In this document: in pieces, positions 18,074 to 26,143 of the stretch
Numbering within the stretch: the first letter of the stretch is position 1
Layout of the letters: each line of letters begins with the position of its first letter
Assembly: GCF_032814565.1 (NCBI RefSeq)
Contig: NZ_CP136521.1
Coordinates: 2,700,501 to 2,764,500 of the forward strand
Direction of reading: 5' to 3'
Length of the DNA: 64,000 nucleotides
Source: Hwangdonia lutea
GTDB lineage: Bacteria > Bacteroidota > Bacteroidia > Flavobacteriales > Flavobacteriaceae
Translations under genes and position numbers: made by a program
Notes under the pieces: model-generated
Told to the model about the DNA's origin: nothing
The model's input: only the letters and a program-made list of their open reading frames with translations
Database searches by the model: none

Positions 18074-20311
18074 ATGAAAACCGTTTTATCGTACATTACC
18101 TTAGTTCTGTTAATTGTTTCATGCTCTAACAATACGAGCAACGGGCTATTAATGCCAACAAGTTCAACCATTAAAATAGATGATGATGACACCAAAGATT
18201 CAATCATCGTTAAAGCGGCTCATGTAGTGCCTACCAAAAATCAATACAAAGCTTTAAAAAATGAGTTTATCGCTTTTATCCATTTTGGACCCAATACCTT
18301 TACCCGAATGGAATGGGGCAACGGTTTTGAAGACCCCAAAATTTTCGATTTAAAAACTTTGGATACCGATCAATGGTGCAAAGCCATGAAAGCCGCCAAT
18401 ATGAAAAAGGTGATTCTTACCGTGAAGCATCACGAAGGGTTTGTACTTTGGCAAAGTCGCTACACAAAACACGGTATTATGTCCACCGATTTTCAGAACG
18501 GAAAAGGTGATATTCTAAGGGATTTATCCAATTCCTGCCAAAAATACGGATTGAAACTGGGCGTGTATTTATCGCCTGCAGATTTATATCAAATTGAAAA
18601 TAAAGACGGGTTGTACGGCAATTTAAGCAAGTATTCAGACCGTGTCATTCCAAGACCCGTGGAAGGCCGACCTTTTAAAAACAAAACCACGTTTACGTTT
18701 AATGTCGATGATTATAACGAGTATTTTTTAAATCAATTATTCGAATTGTTGACCGAATACGGGCCAATTCACGAAGTGTGGTTTGATGGCGCGCACCCCA
18801 AACGCAAAGGCGGGCAAAAGTACAATTACTTAGCGTGGAAAGAACTCATTTCGGAATTGGCACCCGAAGCTGTGGTGTTTGGAAAGCAAGATATCCGCTG
18901 GTGCGGTAACGAAGCCGGAGCCACCAGAGATACAGAGTGGAATGTAATTCCGTATCAAGGCAATCCGCTTGAAATGAATAGTTTTGCAGATATTACCGGC
19001 GAAGATATTGGAAGCAGAGAAAAATTGTACGATGCTAAATATTTGCACTATCAACAGGCTGAAACCAATACCTCGATTCGCGAAGGCTGGTTTTATAGAG
19101 ACGATACCTCGCAAAAAGTACGCAGTGTGGATGATGTTTTTGATATGTATGAGCGTTCGGTTGGAGGGAATACCACCTTTTTGTTGAATATCCCGCCCAA
19201 TAGAGAAGGCAAATTTTCACCAGAAGATGTTCGTGTTTTAAACGAAGTAGGCGAGCGCATCAACAAAACGTACAATGTTAACTTATTTGCGAATGCCTCA
19301 GGATTTAAAAACGTTTTAGATGAAGATGTTACAACTTATGAATTGCTAGATGCTGATGTAAAAGAAATCATTGTTGAAACCAAAAAACCTATAACCATTA
19401 ATCGAATTGTCATTCAAGAAGCTATTGCAACGCATAGCGAACGTGTAGAAAAACATGCGCTTGATGCCTGGGTAGACGGCTCGTGGAAAGAAATAGCCGC
19501 AGCTACCAATGTGGGGTATAAGCGTATTTTGCGTTTCCCGGAAACGACATCGAACAAGTTTAGAATCCGTGTCTTACAATCTCGATTAAGTCCGGCCATT
19601 TCAAATGTTACGGGGCACTATTACAAAACACGCCCACCACAGTTAAGCATCACAAGAAGTCTGGATGGTCAAGTTTCAATCCAGCCTAAAAAGCATGATT
19701 TTGGTTGGAAACCTCATGGCGAAGATAGTGCAGGAAACTTAAATAGAGCGTTAGAAATTAGATACACCACCGATGGTAGCGAACCAACCAAGGACTCTAA
19801 GTTATTTAACGAGTCTTTTTTAGCAACTTCTGGCGAAATTAAAGCAGCAGCTTTTTCGAAAGACCAAAAAGGAAGTGTGGTTTCTAAAAAATTAGGAATT
19901 CTTAAAAATGATTGGAAAATTATAAAAGTAGATAGTTGGTCGTTTGCCAATAAAAGTGACTTGGCTATCGATGAAAACCCAGACACCTATTGGAGGTCAG
20001 GTGAAAAAGGAAGCCCACATTTTTTAGAGTTGGATTTGGGAAAATCATATACCTTAAAAGCTTTCGCGTACACACCACAAAAAGAAGATGCAAATGGTAT
20101 GATTGAGAAAGGCACCATTAAGGTGAGTAATGATGGTAGAAATTGGAAAACGATTGACGGTTTTGAATTCGGGAACTTAATTAACGACCCCGTAACTCGA
20201 ACACATCAGTTTAAATCCGCTGTAACAACACAATACATTAGAATAGAATCCAAAGTCATTGCAGGTGGCAAAAAAACAGCGGCTATCGCGGAATTGGATT
20301 TTTTTGAATAA
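18074..20311 (+). CDS. GH29 alpha-L-fucosidase with chitobiase-C-like and discoidin domains, lipoprotein
   Basis: A 745-residue multidomain fucosidase with a lipobox ending at Cys17 (LIVSC). The GH29 core (about 50-400) has VKHHEGFVLW and nucleophile Asp238 in VWFDGAH; the expected HWG is replaced by IHFGPNTF, typical of the more divergent GH29 subfamily often tied to linkage-specific enzymes. C-terminal to it lie a discoidin-like region, a chitobiase-C-like domain with YTTDGSEPT (about 570-610) and a second discoidin (F5/8C) domain (about 630-745). The appended modules imply attachment to complex or surface-bound substrate. It is the last gene of the run; a 113-nt gap leads to the AraC regulator. 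Confidence 0.93.
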   Translation: MKTVLSYITLVLLIVSCSNNTSNGLLMPTSSTIKIDDDDTKDSIIVKAAHVVPTKNQYKALKNEFIAFIHFGPNTFTRMEWGNGFEDPKIFDLKTLDTDQWCKAMKAANMKKVILTVKHHEGFVLWQSRYTKHGIMSTDFQNGKGDILRDLSNSCQKYGLKLGVYLSPADLYQIENKDGLYGNLSKYSDRVIPRPVEGRPFKNKTTFTFNVDDYNEYFLNQLFELLTEYGPIHEVWFDGAHPKRKGGQKYNYLAWKELISELAPEAVVFGKQDIRWCGNEAGATRDTEWNVIPYQGNPLEMNSFADITGEDIGSREKLYDAKYLHYQQAETNTSIREGWFYRDDTSQKVRSVDDVFDMYERSVGGNTTFLLNIPPNREGKFSPEDVRVLNEVGERINKTYNVNLFANASGFKNVLDEDVTTYELLDADVKEIIVETKKPITINRIVIQEAIATHSERVEKHALDAWVDGSWKEIAAATNVGYKRILRFPETTSNKFRIRVLQSRLSPAISNVTGHYYKTRPPQLSITRSLDGQVSIQPKKHDFGWKPHGEDSAGNLNRALEIRYTTDGSEPTKDSKLFNESFLATSGEIKAAAFSKDQKGSVVSKKLGILKNDWKIIKVDSWSFANKSDLAIDENPDTYWRSGEKGSPHFLELDLGKSYTLKAFAYTPQKEDANGMIEKGTIKVSNDGRNWKTIDGFEFGNLINDPVTRTHQFKSAVTTQYIRIESKVIAGGKKTAAIAELDFFE

Positions 20312-20424
20312 CCAATAAGGTTTAATTCGGTGCGGTTTCATATCTTATGTGCTTAAATAAAGTCGCCATAAATTGAAGTTTAAAATGTGTGATTTGAAAT
20401 TTTAAAAGTGTATAATAGTTAAAA

Positions 20425-21300
20425 ATGACCGCCGTTAAAACATATCAAAAAGTAAATGTTGAAAAGGAGAGCCTGAGTTTTGGAATCTCTAAAATGGAAG
20501 ATGTTTACACCAAACGAAATGGAAAAGTTGACGAACCGCACCGGCACAATTATTATACGGTTTTAATTATAAACAAAGCTAAGGGGCAGCACAAGATAGA
20601 CTTTAACACTTATAAGTTATCGGACAAACAAATTTTTTTTGTTGCTCCAGGGCAAGTACACCAAGTTTTGGAGAGTGAAAAATCTTTTGGGTTCTCCATG
20701 GTTTTTTCCAATCAGTTTTTAGTCGAAAATTCCATTCGATTATCATTCATAGATAGTTTAAACCTCTTTCAAAATTATGGTCAAAGTCCACCATTAACAC
20801 CCAATAATGAGCAATTTAAAACAATAGCACATTTTGCAAATCAGATATACAATTTGTTTCATAGTGATGCCAACATGAAGTTGTTATCTATTGGTGCGTT
20901 TTTAAAGCTGTTGCTTATTGAGTGCAATAATGTCTGTTCCATAAATCCTATTGAATCCGATGTTGATACCACTGGAGACAACCTGATTAGAGCGTTTAAA
21001 AAAGGTGTTGAAACCCATTACAAAAAAGAACATTCTACCACATTTTATGCCAACGCGCTTCATATTACGCCCGATCATTTAAACCGAACGGTAAAAGCCA
21101 GAATAGGTAAAACCGCAAAAGACTATATTCAAGCTAGAATTGTAACCGAAGCCAAAAGGCTTTTGTATTTTGCCGATTTGTCGAATAAAGAAATTGCTTA
21201 CGAATTGGGTTTTAACGAACCTGCCAATTTCAGTACTTTTTTTAAAAAACACACCCAACTATCACCCTCAAACTTCAAACAAAACGAGGTTAAATCTTAG
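20425..21300 (+). CDS. AraC-family transcriptional regulator
   Basis: A 291-residue regulator with an N-terminal cupin-like ligand-binding domain (about 1-160; HRHNYYT is typical of its first metal-like His pair) and a C-terminal double helix-turn-helix AraC domain (about 190-285), ending in the diagnostic NFSTFFKK..LSPSNFK signature. It follows the fucosidase run by 113 nt on the same strand with its own short leader, so it is the best local candidate to control the runs at 11001-20311 and 24441-35856. The effector could be L-fucose or a pathway acid; this is inference. Confidence 0.9.
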   Translation: MTAVKTYQKVNVEKESLSFGISKMEDVYTKRNGKVDEPHRHNYYTVLIINKAKGQHKIDFNTYKLSDKQIFFVAPGQVHQVLESEKSFGFSMVFSNQFLVENSIRLSFIDSLNLFQNYGQSPPLTPNNEQFKTIAHFANQIYNLFHSDANMKLLSIGAFLKLLLIECNNVCSINPIESDVDTTGDNLIRAFKKGVETHYKKEHSTTFYANALHITPDHLNRTVKARIGKTAKDYIQARIVTEAKRLLYFADLSNKEIAYELGFNEPANFSTFFKKHTQLSPSNFKQNEVKS

Positions 21301-21302
21301 TT

Positions 21303-21323
21303 TCCGATTGAATATCGGATTTT
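21303..21323 (+). terminator. weak intrinsic terminator after AraC gene
   Basis: TCCGAT and ATCGGA (21303-21308 and 21314-21319) form a 6-bp stem with a 5-nt loop, followed by TTTT. The position 3 nt after the AraC stop fits a terminator, but the stem is short and the T-tract brief. Confidence 0.4.
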
Positions 21324-21371
21324 CATAAGCTTAGTCCCTTTTTTCATATTCCACAGGGTACTAATCAGTTA

Positions 21372-21379
21372 TATATTTG
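21372..21379 (+). promoter_or_regulatory. candidate promoter -7 element for the pirin gene
   Basis: TATATTTG matches the Bacteroidota sigma-A -7 consensus TAnnTTTG, 24 nt upstream of the chosen ATG at 21404. No good TTG/TTTG -33 partner is visible at the expected distance, so support is partial. Confidence 0.4.
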
Positions 21380-21403
21380 CACCATACTTTTAAAGCAAAT
21401 ACT

Positions 21404-22285
21404 ATGAATCGTAAAAAGTTTATAAAAAATGCACTGTTAACGGGTGTTGTTGGTACGGTTGCTCCGCACATTTTAAAAGCAGAAAACAGCAAACCAAAAA
21501 CATCGACTTACGATACATTGATGCAACAAGTAGGATTTAATCATTTACCTAATAAAAACATTAAAACTATGAATACAGTAATTCACAAAGCAGAAACAAG
21601 AGGCGTGGCAAATCACGGTTGGTTAAACTCACACCATACTTTTAGCTTCGCAAATTATCACAACCCAGACCGCATGAACTTTGGCGTGCTTCGTGTTTTG
21701 AACGACGACGTTGTGCAGGCAGGAATGGGATTCGGAACGCATCCGCACCAAAACATGGAAATTATTTCAATTCCTTTGGAAGGCGATTTAGAGCATAAAG
21801 ACAGTATGGGAAATGTGGCCGTTATTAAAGAAGGTGATGTGCAGGTTTTAAGCGCAGGCACGGGTATTACACATTCTGAATACAACAAAAATAAAGATAA
21901 GGAAGTTAAGTTTCTTCAAATTTGGGTGTTCCCGAAAGCAAAGGATTTAACACCGCGTTACGACCAGATTTCAATTAGGGAAATTTCAGAAGAAAATAAA
22001 TTTTATCAAGTGCTTTCGCCTAATAAAGACGACCAAGGCGTATGGATAAATCAAGATGCTTGGTTCCATTTGGGGAAATTTGACAAAGGTTATTCAGATG
22101 AATACAAAATTAAAAAAGAAGGTAATGGCGTATATGCATTTATACTTGATGGCGAGGTAGAAATTAATGGCGAAAAACTATCTAAAAGAGATGGTATGGG
22201 CATATGGGATACCGACAGCATTAATGTAAAAGCTACGGAAAATGCCCGTGTGCTTTTAATGGAAGTTCCAATGTCCATGTCGTAA
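21404..22285 (+). CDS. pirin-family bicupin with an N-terminal Tat-like export signal
   Basis: A pirin of the quercetinase-like YhhW group. The first cupin keeps the metal ligands in GTHPHQNME and the His/Glu of GITHSE; the second cupin (about residues 190-290) is degenerate, as usual. The canonical pirin core begins at an internal ATG (21569, MNTVIHKAE), but the frame extends 55 residues upstream to the ATG at 21404. That extension reads like an export signal: MNRKKFIKNAL, a hydrophobic stretch, then a short linker. The Arg-Lys-Lys-Phe motif resembles a Tat signal but lacks the double Arg. The upstream start is supported by the -7-like TATATTTG at 21372. A cytoplasmic form from 21569 remains possible. 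Confidence 0.85.
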   Translation: MNRKKFIKNALLTGVVGTVAPHILKAENSKPKTSTYDTLMQQVGFNHLPNKNIKTMNTVIHKAETRGVANHGWLNSHHTFSFANYHNPDRMNFGVLRVLNDDVVQAGMGFGTHPHQNMEIISIPLEGDLEHKDSMGNVAVIKEGDVQVLSAGTGITHSEYNKNKDKEVKFLQIWVFPKAKDLTPRYDQISIREISEENKFYQVLSPNKDDQGVWINQDAWFHLGKFDKGYSDEYKIKKEGNGVYAFILDGEVEINGEKLSKRDGMGIWDTDSINVKATENARVLLMEVPMSMS

Positions 22286-22415
22286 CAAACAGCTATTTCG
22301 CATATAATATTATTATAAAATAGCATAAAACAAACATGTCTGTGAAAAGTAAATAATGAAGACTTTACAATTGGCATTTCAAAAAAAAAACAGTAATAAA
22401 TTAAAATTAAAATAA

Positions 22416-22850
22416 ATGAATCGAATAACTAAAAATTTTTTTCACCCCGGCACGTATACAAATAAAATAAGCTTAGTGCTGTTAACACTTCGTTTGGTAG
22501 TCGGCATTTTTATGCTCACGCATGGTCTTGGCAAATTTGAAAGAATGTTTGGCGACGCCCCCATACAGTTTGCAGACCCACTTGGTGTTGGGGCAACAGC
22601 CTCATTAGCACTCATTGTGTTTTCTGAAGTGTTTTGCTCCATCCTAATAATTATAGGATTGGGTACGCGGTTGGCAGCCATTCCGCTATTCATTACCATG
22701 TTGGTAGCTGCACTTATTGTGCACAGTACCGATGGTTTTGGTAGGCAGGAACTGCCACTTATGTATGCGGCCATTTATACCACAATTGCGGTTTTGGGTG
22801 CAGGAAAATATTCTTTGGATTATTTAATAGCAGGGCGCAGAAAGCATTAA
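22416..22850 (+). CDS. DoxX-family membrane protein
   Basis: A 144-residue protein with about four hydrophobic helices and the family's opening LRLVVGIFMLTHGLGK, where the conserved Arg and His-Gly are visible. DoxX proteins sit in the cytoplasmic membrane and are linked to redox and thiol stress or quinone-related functions, mostly undefined. It stands alone with 130 nt before and 95 nt after it, between a pirin and a YceI-like gene, a grouping I recall as common in Bacteroidota stress loci. It has no obvious tie to the glycan genes. Confidence 0.9.
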   Translation: MNRITKNFFHPGTYTNKISLVLLTLRLVVGIFMLTHGLGKFERMFGDAPIQFADPLGVGATASLALIVFSEVFCSILIIIGLGTRLAAIPLFITMLVAALIVHSTDGFGRQELPLMYAAIYTTIAVLGAGKYSLDYLIAGRRKH

Positions 22851-22945
22851 GGCGTGAATGATAATGCAAACCTGCTTTAAACAGAATTTTCATTGTATCT
22901 TAAAGAAGATAAAACAATAATTATTAACAATTAAAACATATAAAA

Positions 22946-23467
22946 ATGAGTAACAACACAAATTGGTCAATCGACAACGCACATTCAGAAATTGCTTTTA
23001 AAGTAAAGCATATGATGATTTCAACAGTAACAGGTCATTTCGAAGATTTTCAGGCAACTGCAAAAACAGATGGCGATAATTTCAATAATGCTGATTTTCA
23101 ATTTACCGCAAAAACAGCATCGATAAACACTAAAAATGAGGACAGGGATACCCATTTAAAATCGGATGATTTTTTCAATGCCGAGAAATACCCTGAACTT
23201 AAATTCGTTTCAAAATCATTTGATGGCGAAAAATTAATTGGCGATTTAACGATAAGGGATGTCACTAAAGAAGTGGTTTTAGATGCCGATTTTAACGGTA
23301 TAGCCGTTGATCCTTATGGACAAACAAAAGCAGGTTTTGAAATTTCGGGACAACTTAATAGAAAGGATTTCAATTTAACTTGGAGCGCCGTTACGGAAGC
23401 CGGTAGCATTGTAGTTTCCGATAAGGTAAAATTAGTAGTTGATGTGCAATTCATCAAACAATCTTAA
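22946..23467 (+). CDS. YceI-family lipocalin-like isoprenoid-binding protein
   Basis: A 173-residue YceI-domain protein: the opening WSIDNAHSEIAFKVKHMM, the middle DRDTHLKSDDFFN and the later LTIRDVTKEV are hallmark family segments. YceI proteins form an extended lipocalin-like barrel that binds long polyprenyl or lipid chains. This copy has no signal peptide and so is probably cytoplasmic, unlike the periplasmic E. coli protein. It ends in a strong intrinsic terminator at 23543-23576. Confidence 0.95.
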   Translation: MSNNTNWSIDNAHSEIAFKVKHMMISTVTGHFEDFQATAKTDGDNFNNADFQFTAKTASINTKNEDRDTHLKSDDFFNAEKYPELKFVSKSFDGEKLIGDLTIRDVTKEVVLDADFNGIAVDPYGQTKAGFEISGQLNRKDFNLTWSAVTEAGSIVVSDKVKLVVDVQFIKQS

Positions 23468-23542
23468 GTTAAACATAACGTTAATTGGTAATTATTCAGA
23501 TAAAAAATCTAAAATAAAAATACCAATTTTAAATGTAGCATT

Positions 23543-23576
23543 AAAAGGTTTGGGTATACATCCAAACCTTTTTTGC
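23543..23576 (+). terminator. intrinsic terminator after yceI-like gene
   Basis: AAAAGGTTTGG (23543-23553) pairs exactly with CCAAACCTTTT (23562-23572) around an 8-nt loop, and a run of T follows. It lies 76 nt after the stop codon. Confidence 0.85.
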
Positions 23577-23702
23577 AATAGGCTTTTTTAAAATTAATTT
23601 TCATCCTGTTTGGCAATGTTTTTGATTAAACTTTATAGGCACTCCGATGCTAAAGGATGAAATAAAATACAGTTTAATTCATAATTAAAATAAATCAAAA
23701 AA

Positions 23703-24281
23703 ATGATAAAGAAAACTTTAACAATTACACTATTCGCAACACTCATTTTAATTTCTTGTAAAGAAACCTCCAAACAAGAAAACACTCAATCGACAACTAC
23801 CGAAACCGTTAAACACGTGAAGGACGATATTGTCGTAACCACATCAACCAACAAAGACGGTGAAAAATTGGAGTTAAAGTTTAATAACACCAAAGGAACG
23901 GCGACTTTAAATTTTAACGGAGAAACCATCGAATTGTTTGCTGAAAAAGCAGCCTCAGGGATTTGGTATAAAAACGACGACTACGAATTAAGGGGAAAAG
24001 GCAACGATATTGAGCTCAAAAAAGATGGAAAAGTAATTTACAAGCACACCGATGATATCGTGAATTTAGAAGTGAAAAACGAAAAAGGCGATGTGCTAAA
24101 TATGGTTTTCAACAACTCAAATAATACGGTTAAAGCCTATTTAAATGGCGGTGAACAAATGGATTTAATTGCCGAAAAAGCAGCCTCAGGGATTTGGTAC
24201 AAAAACGATCACTACGAATTAAGAGGAAAAGGCAACAATTATAAATTAAGCAAAGACGGAAAAACACTTTTTAAAAATTAA
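23703..24281 (+). CDS. lipoprotein with two tandem MliC-like domains
   Basis: A 192-residue lipoprotein, with the lipobox cysteine at residue 19 (ILISC). After a Thr/Glu/Lys-rich linker it contains two copies of a module of about 70 residues: each has LNFNGE or AYLNGG, then AEKAASGIWYKND, then YELRGKGN and a closing KDGK. The repeated part of the two halves is near-identical, implying recent internal duplication. The module resembles MliC/PliC lysozyme-inhibitor domains, which block C-type lysozyme in the periplasm. The gene has its own leader and a strong terminator, so it is monocistronic. An inhibitory role is inferred from fold resemblance only. Confidence 0.75.
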   Translation: MIKKTLTITLFATLILISCKETSKQENTQSTTTETVKHVKDDIVVTTSTNKDGEKLELKFNNTKGTATLNFNGETIELFAEKAASGIWYKNDDYELRGKGNDIELKKDGKVIYKHTDDIVNLEVKNEKGDVLNMVFNNSNNTVKAYLNGGEQMDLIAEKAASGIWYKNDHYELRGKGNNYKLSKDGKTLFKN

Positions 24282-24312
24282 AACAACAAGCAACTGGTTA
24301 TAAAAAACATTG

Positions 24313-24342
24313 ACGGTTTGGGTGAAAACTCAAGCCGTTTTT
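24313..24342 (+). terminator. intrinsic terminator after MliC-like lipoprotein
   Basis: ACGGTTTGGGT (24313-24323) and ACTCAAGCCGT (24328-24338) pair along 11 bp (two G-U pairs) around a GAAA tetraloop, followed by TTTT. Confidence 0.85.
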
Positions 24343-24440
24343 GCATTAAATTAAGTATATTGCTACTTGAAATCCAGTCGCCTTTTTTGGGCGTTAAACT
24401 CTTAAAAACATTACTTTAAAATAACCATAAAGACAACAAA

Positions 24441-25298
24441 ATGAAATTAATACGATTTGGAACAGAAGGAAACGAAAAACCAGGTGTACAATTAGATGAT
24501 GGAACTAGAATAGACGTATCTGGTTTTGGGCAAGATTACAACGAAGCTTTTTTTGGAGGCGATGGCTTAGAGCGTTTGGAAAATTGGCTAAAAACAAACC
24601 AAAACAATTGCCCTAAAGTAAGTAACGATGCGCGTTTGGGTGTACCTTTAACGCGGCCTTCAAAAATTGTTTGCGTAGGGTTAAACTATGCAAAACACGC
24701 CGCCGAAGCCGGAATGAAAGTGCCCAAAGAACCGGTTTTGTTTTTTAAATCCACTACCGCGCTTTGTGGTCCAAATGATGATGTTATCATTCCTAAAAAT
24801 TCCGAAAAAACCGATTGGGAAGTCGAGCTAGCCATTGTTATTGGTAAAAAAGCATCGTACATTGAAGAGGCCGATGCGTTTGACCATATTGCGGGCTATG
24901 TGCTGCATAACGATGTGTCGGAAAGAGCCTTCCAAATTGAAAAAGAAGGTCAATGGTGTAAAGGAAAAGGTTGCGATACATTTGCTCCGGTTGGGCCATT
25001 TATTGCGACGAAAGATGAAATTCCAAATCCTAATGACTTGAATTTATGGTTGATAGTAAATGGCGAACGTTTGCAGGATTCCTCAACCTCAGATTTTATT
25101 TTTAATGTGCAAGAAGTTGTGTCGTATATCAGTCAGTACATGACGTTGCTGCCCGGAGACATTATTTCAACAGGTACGCCTTTTGGCGTGGGCCTAGGCT
25201 TTGATCCGCCAAAATATTTAAAACCAGGTGATGTTATGGAATTGGGTATTGAAGGTTTGGGTGTTTCTAAACAAGTAGCAAAAGCGTATCAAGGTTAA
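24441..25298 (+). CDS. FAH-family hydrolase, candidate 2,4-diketo-3-deoxy-L-fuconate hydrolase
   Basis: A 285-residue fumarylacetoacetate-hydrolase-fold enzyme. The core has GLNYAKHAAE, the metal-binding WEVELAIVIG (Glu-x-Glu), HNDVSERAFQ and GKGCDTFAPVGP, the pattern usually annotated as ureidoglycolate lyase or as 2,4-diketo-3-deoxy-L-fuconate hydrolase. In the oxidative fucose pathway the latter splits the diketo acid into pyruvate and L-lactate. The neighbours (fuconolactonase-type amidohydrolase, GH95, FucP) and an L-lactate dehydrogenase at 34717 favour that role. It overlaps the next gene by one base (TAATG) and begins the third run. Confidence 0.85.
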   Translation: MKLIRFGTEGNEKPGVQLDDGTRIDVSGFGQDYNEAFFGGDGLERLENWLKTNQNNCPKVSNDARLGVPLTRPSKIVCVGLNYAKHAAEAGMKVPKEPVLFFKSTTALCGPNDDVIIPKNSEKTDWEVELAIVIGKKASYIEEADAFDHIAGYVLHNDVSERAFQIEKEGQWCKGKGCDTFAPVGPFIATKDEIPNPNDLNLWLIVNGERLQDSSTSDFIFNVQEVVSYISQYMTLLPGDIISTGTPFGVGLGFDPPKYLKPGDVMELGIEGLGVSKQVAKAYQG

Positions 25299-26137
25299 TG
25301 TTTCGAAATAAAAATATGTCAAAATATATTTTCATTATTTGCGCCATTATTCTTGTGAGTTGCAAAAACACTTCATATAAAATTGCCGATGGTTATAAGT
25401 ACATTCAGAAAGATTCGATTAATTCGAAAGACTGGAAATTAGTTTGGAAAGATGATTTTGAAGCACCGACCTTAGACACGACTAAATGGACTAAAATTCC
25501 GAAAAACAATGCCGATTGGGGTAATTACATGAGTAGCGACCCCCGATGTTTTGATATTTCCGACGGAAAAATATATTTAAAAGGCATTGTAAATAAGGAT
25601 ACCATTTCCGATCCGCGACCCTATTTAACCGGAGGCATTTACACCAAAGGCAAGTTTGCTTTCCAGTACGGAAAAGTTGAAATTCATGCTAAACTTGAAA
25701 GCGCCCAAGGTGCGTGGCCAGCCATTTGGATGTTAGCTGAAGATAAAAAATATGGCAGATACCCCAGAAATGGTGAGATTGATATTATGGAACATCTCAA
25801 TTTTGATGATATTATTTACCAAACCACACACTCGTATTATACTTTAGAGTTGAAGCAGAGTAGCAATCCACCGCATTCAAAAACCTCAAAATTCGACAAA
25901 GAAGCATTTAATACTTTTGGTTTGGAATGGTTTCCTGATAAGTTGGTTTTTACCTTAAACGGCAAAGAAACTTTTACTTATCCTAGGGTAAAAGATGTTG
26001 ATAAATCGCAGTGGCCTTACAATCAGCCTTTTTATTTATTAATCGACCAGCAATTGGAAGGTTCGTGGGTAGGTAAGGCAAACCCCGACGATTTACCGGT
26101 TCAAATGATTATAGATTGGGTAAAAGTGTATCAATAG
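25298..26137 (+). CDS. GH16 endo-glycosidase, lipoprotein
   Basis: A 279-residue GH16 beta-jelly-roll hydrolase. The catalytic signature GEIDIMEH gives nucleophile Glu160, Asp162 and acid/base Glu165 (ExDxxE), and GAWPAIWML precedes it. A lipobox (ILVSC) lies in the first 25 residues. The start could be the ATG at 25298, overlapping the FAH stop, or the ATG at 25316, which gives the tidier signal peptide. GH16 cleaves beta-1,3/1,4 glucans, galactans, agars and, in mucin degraders, poly-LacNAc-type O-glycans. In a fucose and hexosamine locus the last option is attractive, but the sequence alone does not exclude laminarinase. Confidence 0.92.
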   Translation: MFRNKNMSKYIFIICAIILVSCKNTSYKIADGYKYIQKDSINSKDWKLVWKDDFEAPTLDTTKWTKIPKNNADWGNYMSSDPRCFDISDGKIYLKGIVNKDTISDPRPYLTGGIYTKGKFAFQYGKVEIHAKLESAQGAWPAIWMLAEDKKYGRYPRNGEIDIMEHLNFDDIIYQTTHSYYTLELKQSSNPPHSKTSKFDKEAFNTFGLEWFPDKLVFTLNGKETFTYPRVKDVDKSQWPYNQPFYLLIDQQLEGSWVGKANPDDLPVQMIIDWVKVYQ

Positions 26138-26143
26138 AAGGCT

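Noticed and set aside
18830-19187. Open frames of 60-94 codons on both strands inside the fourth GH29
   Set aside because: They overlap a well-conserved GH29 core frame, have no family features and no room for a promoter; shadow frames.
22292-22324. Terminator after the pirin gene
   Set aside because: GCTATTT/AAATAGC can pair, but the loop is 19 nt and there is no T-tract.
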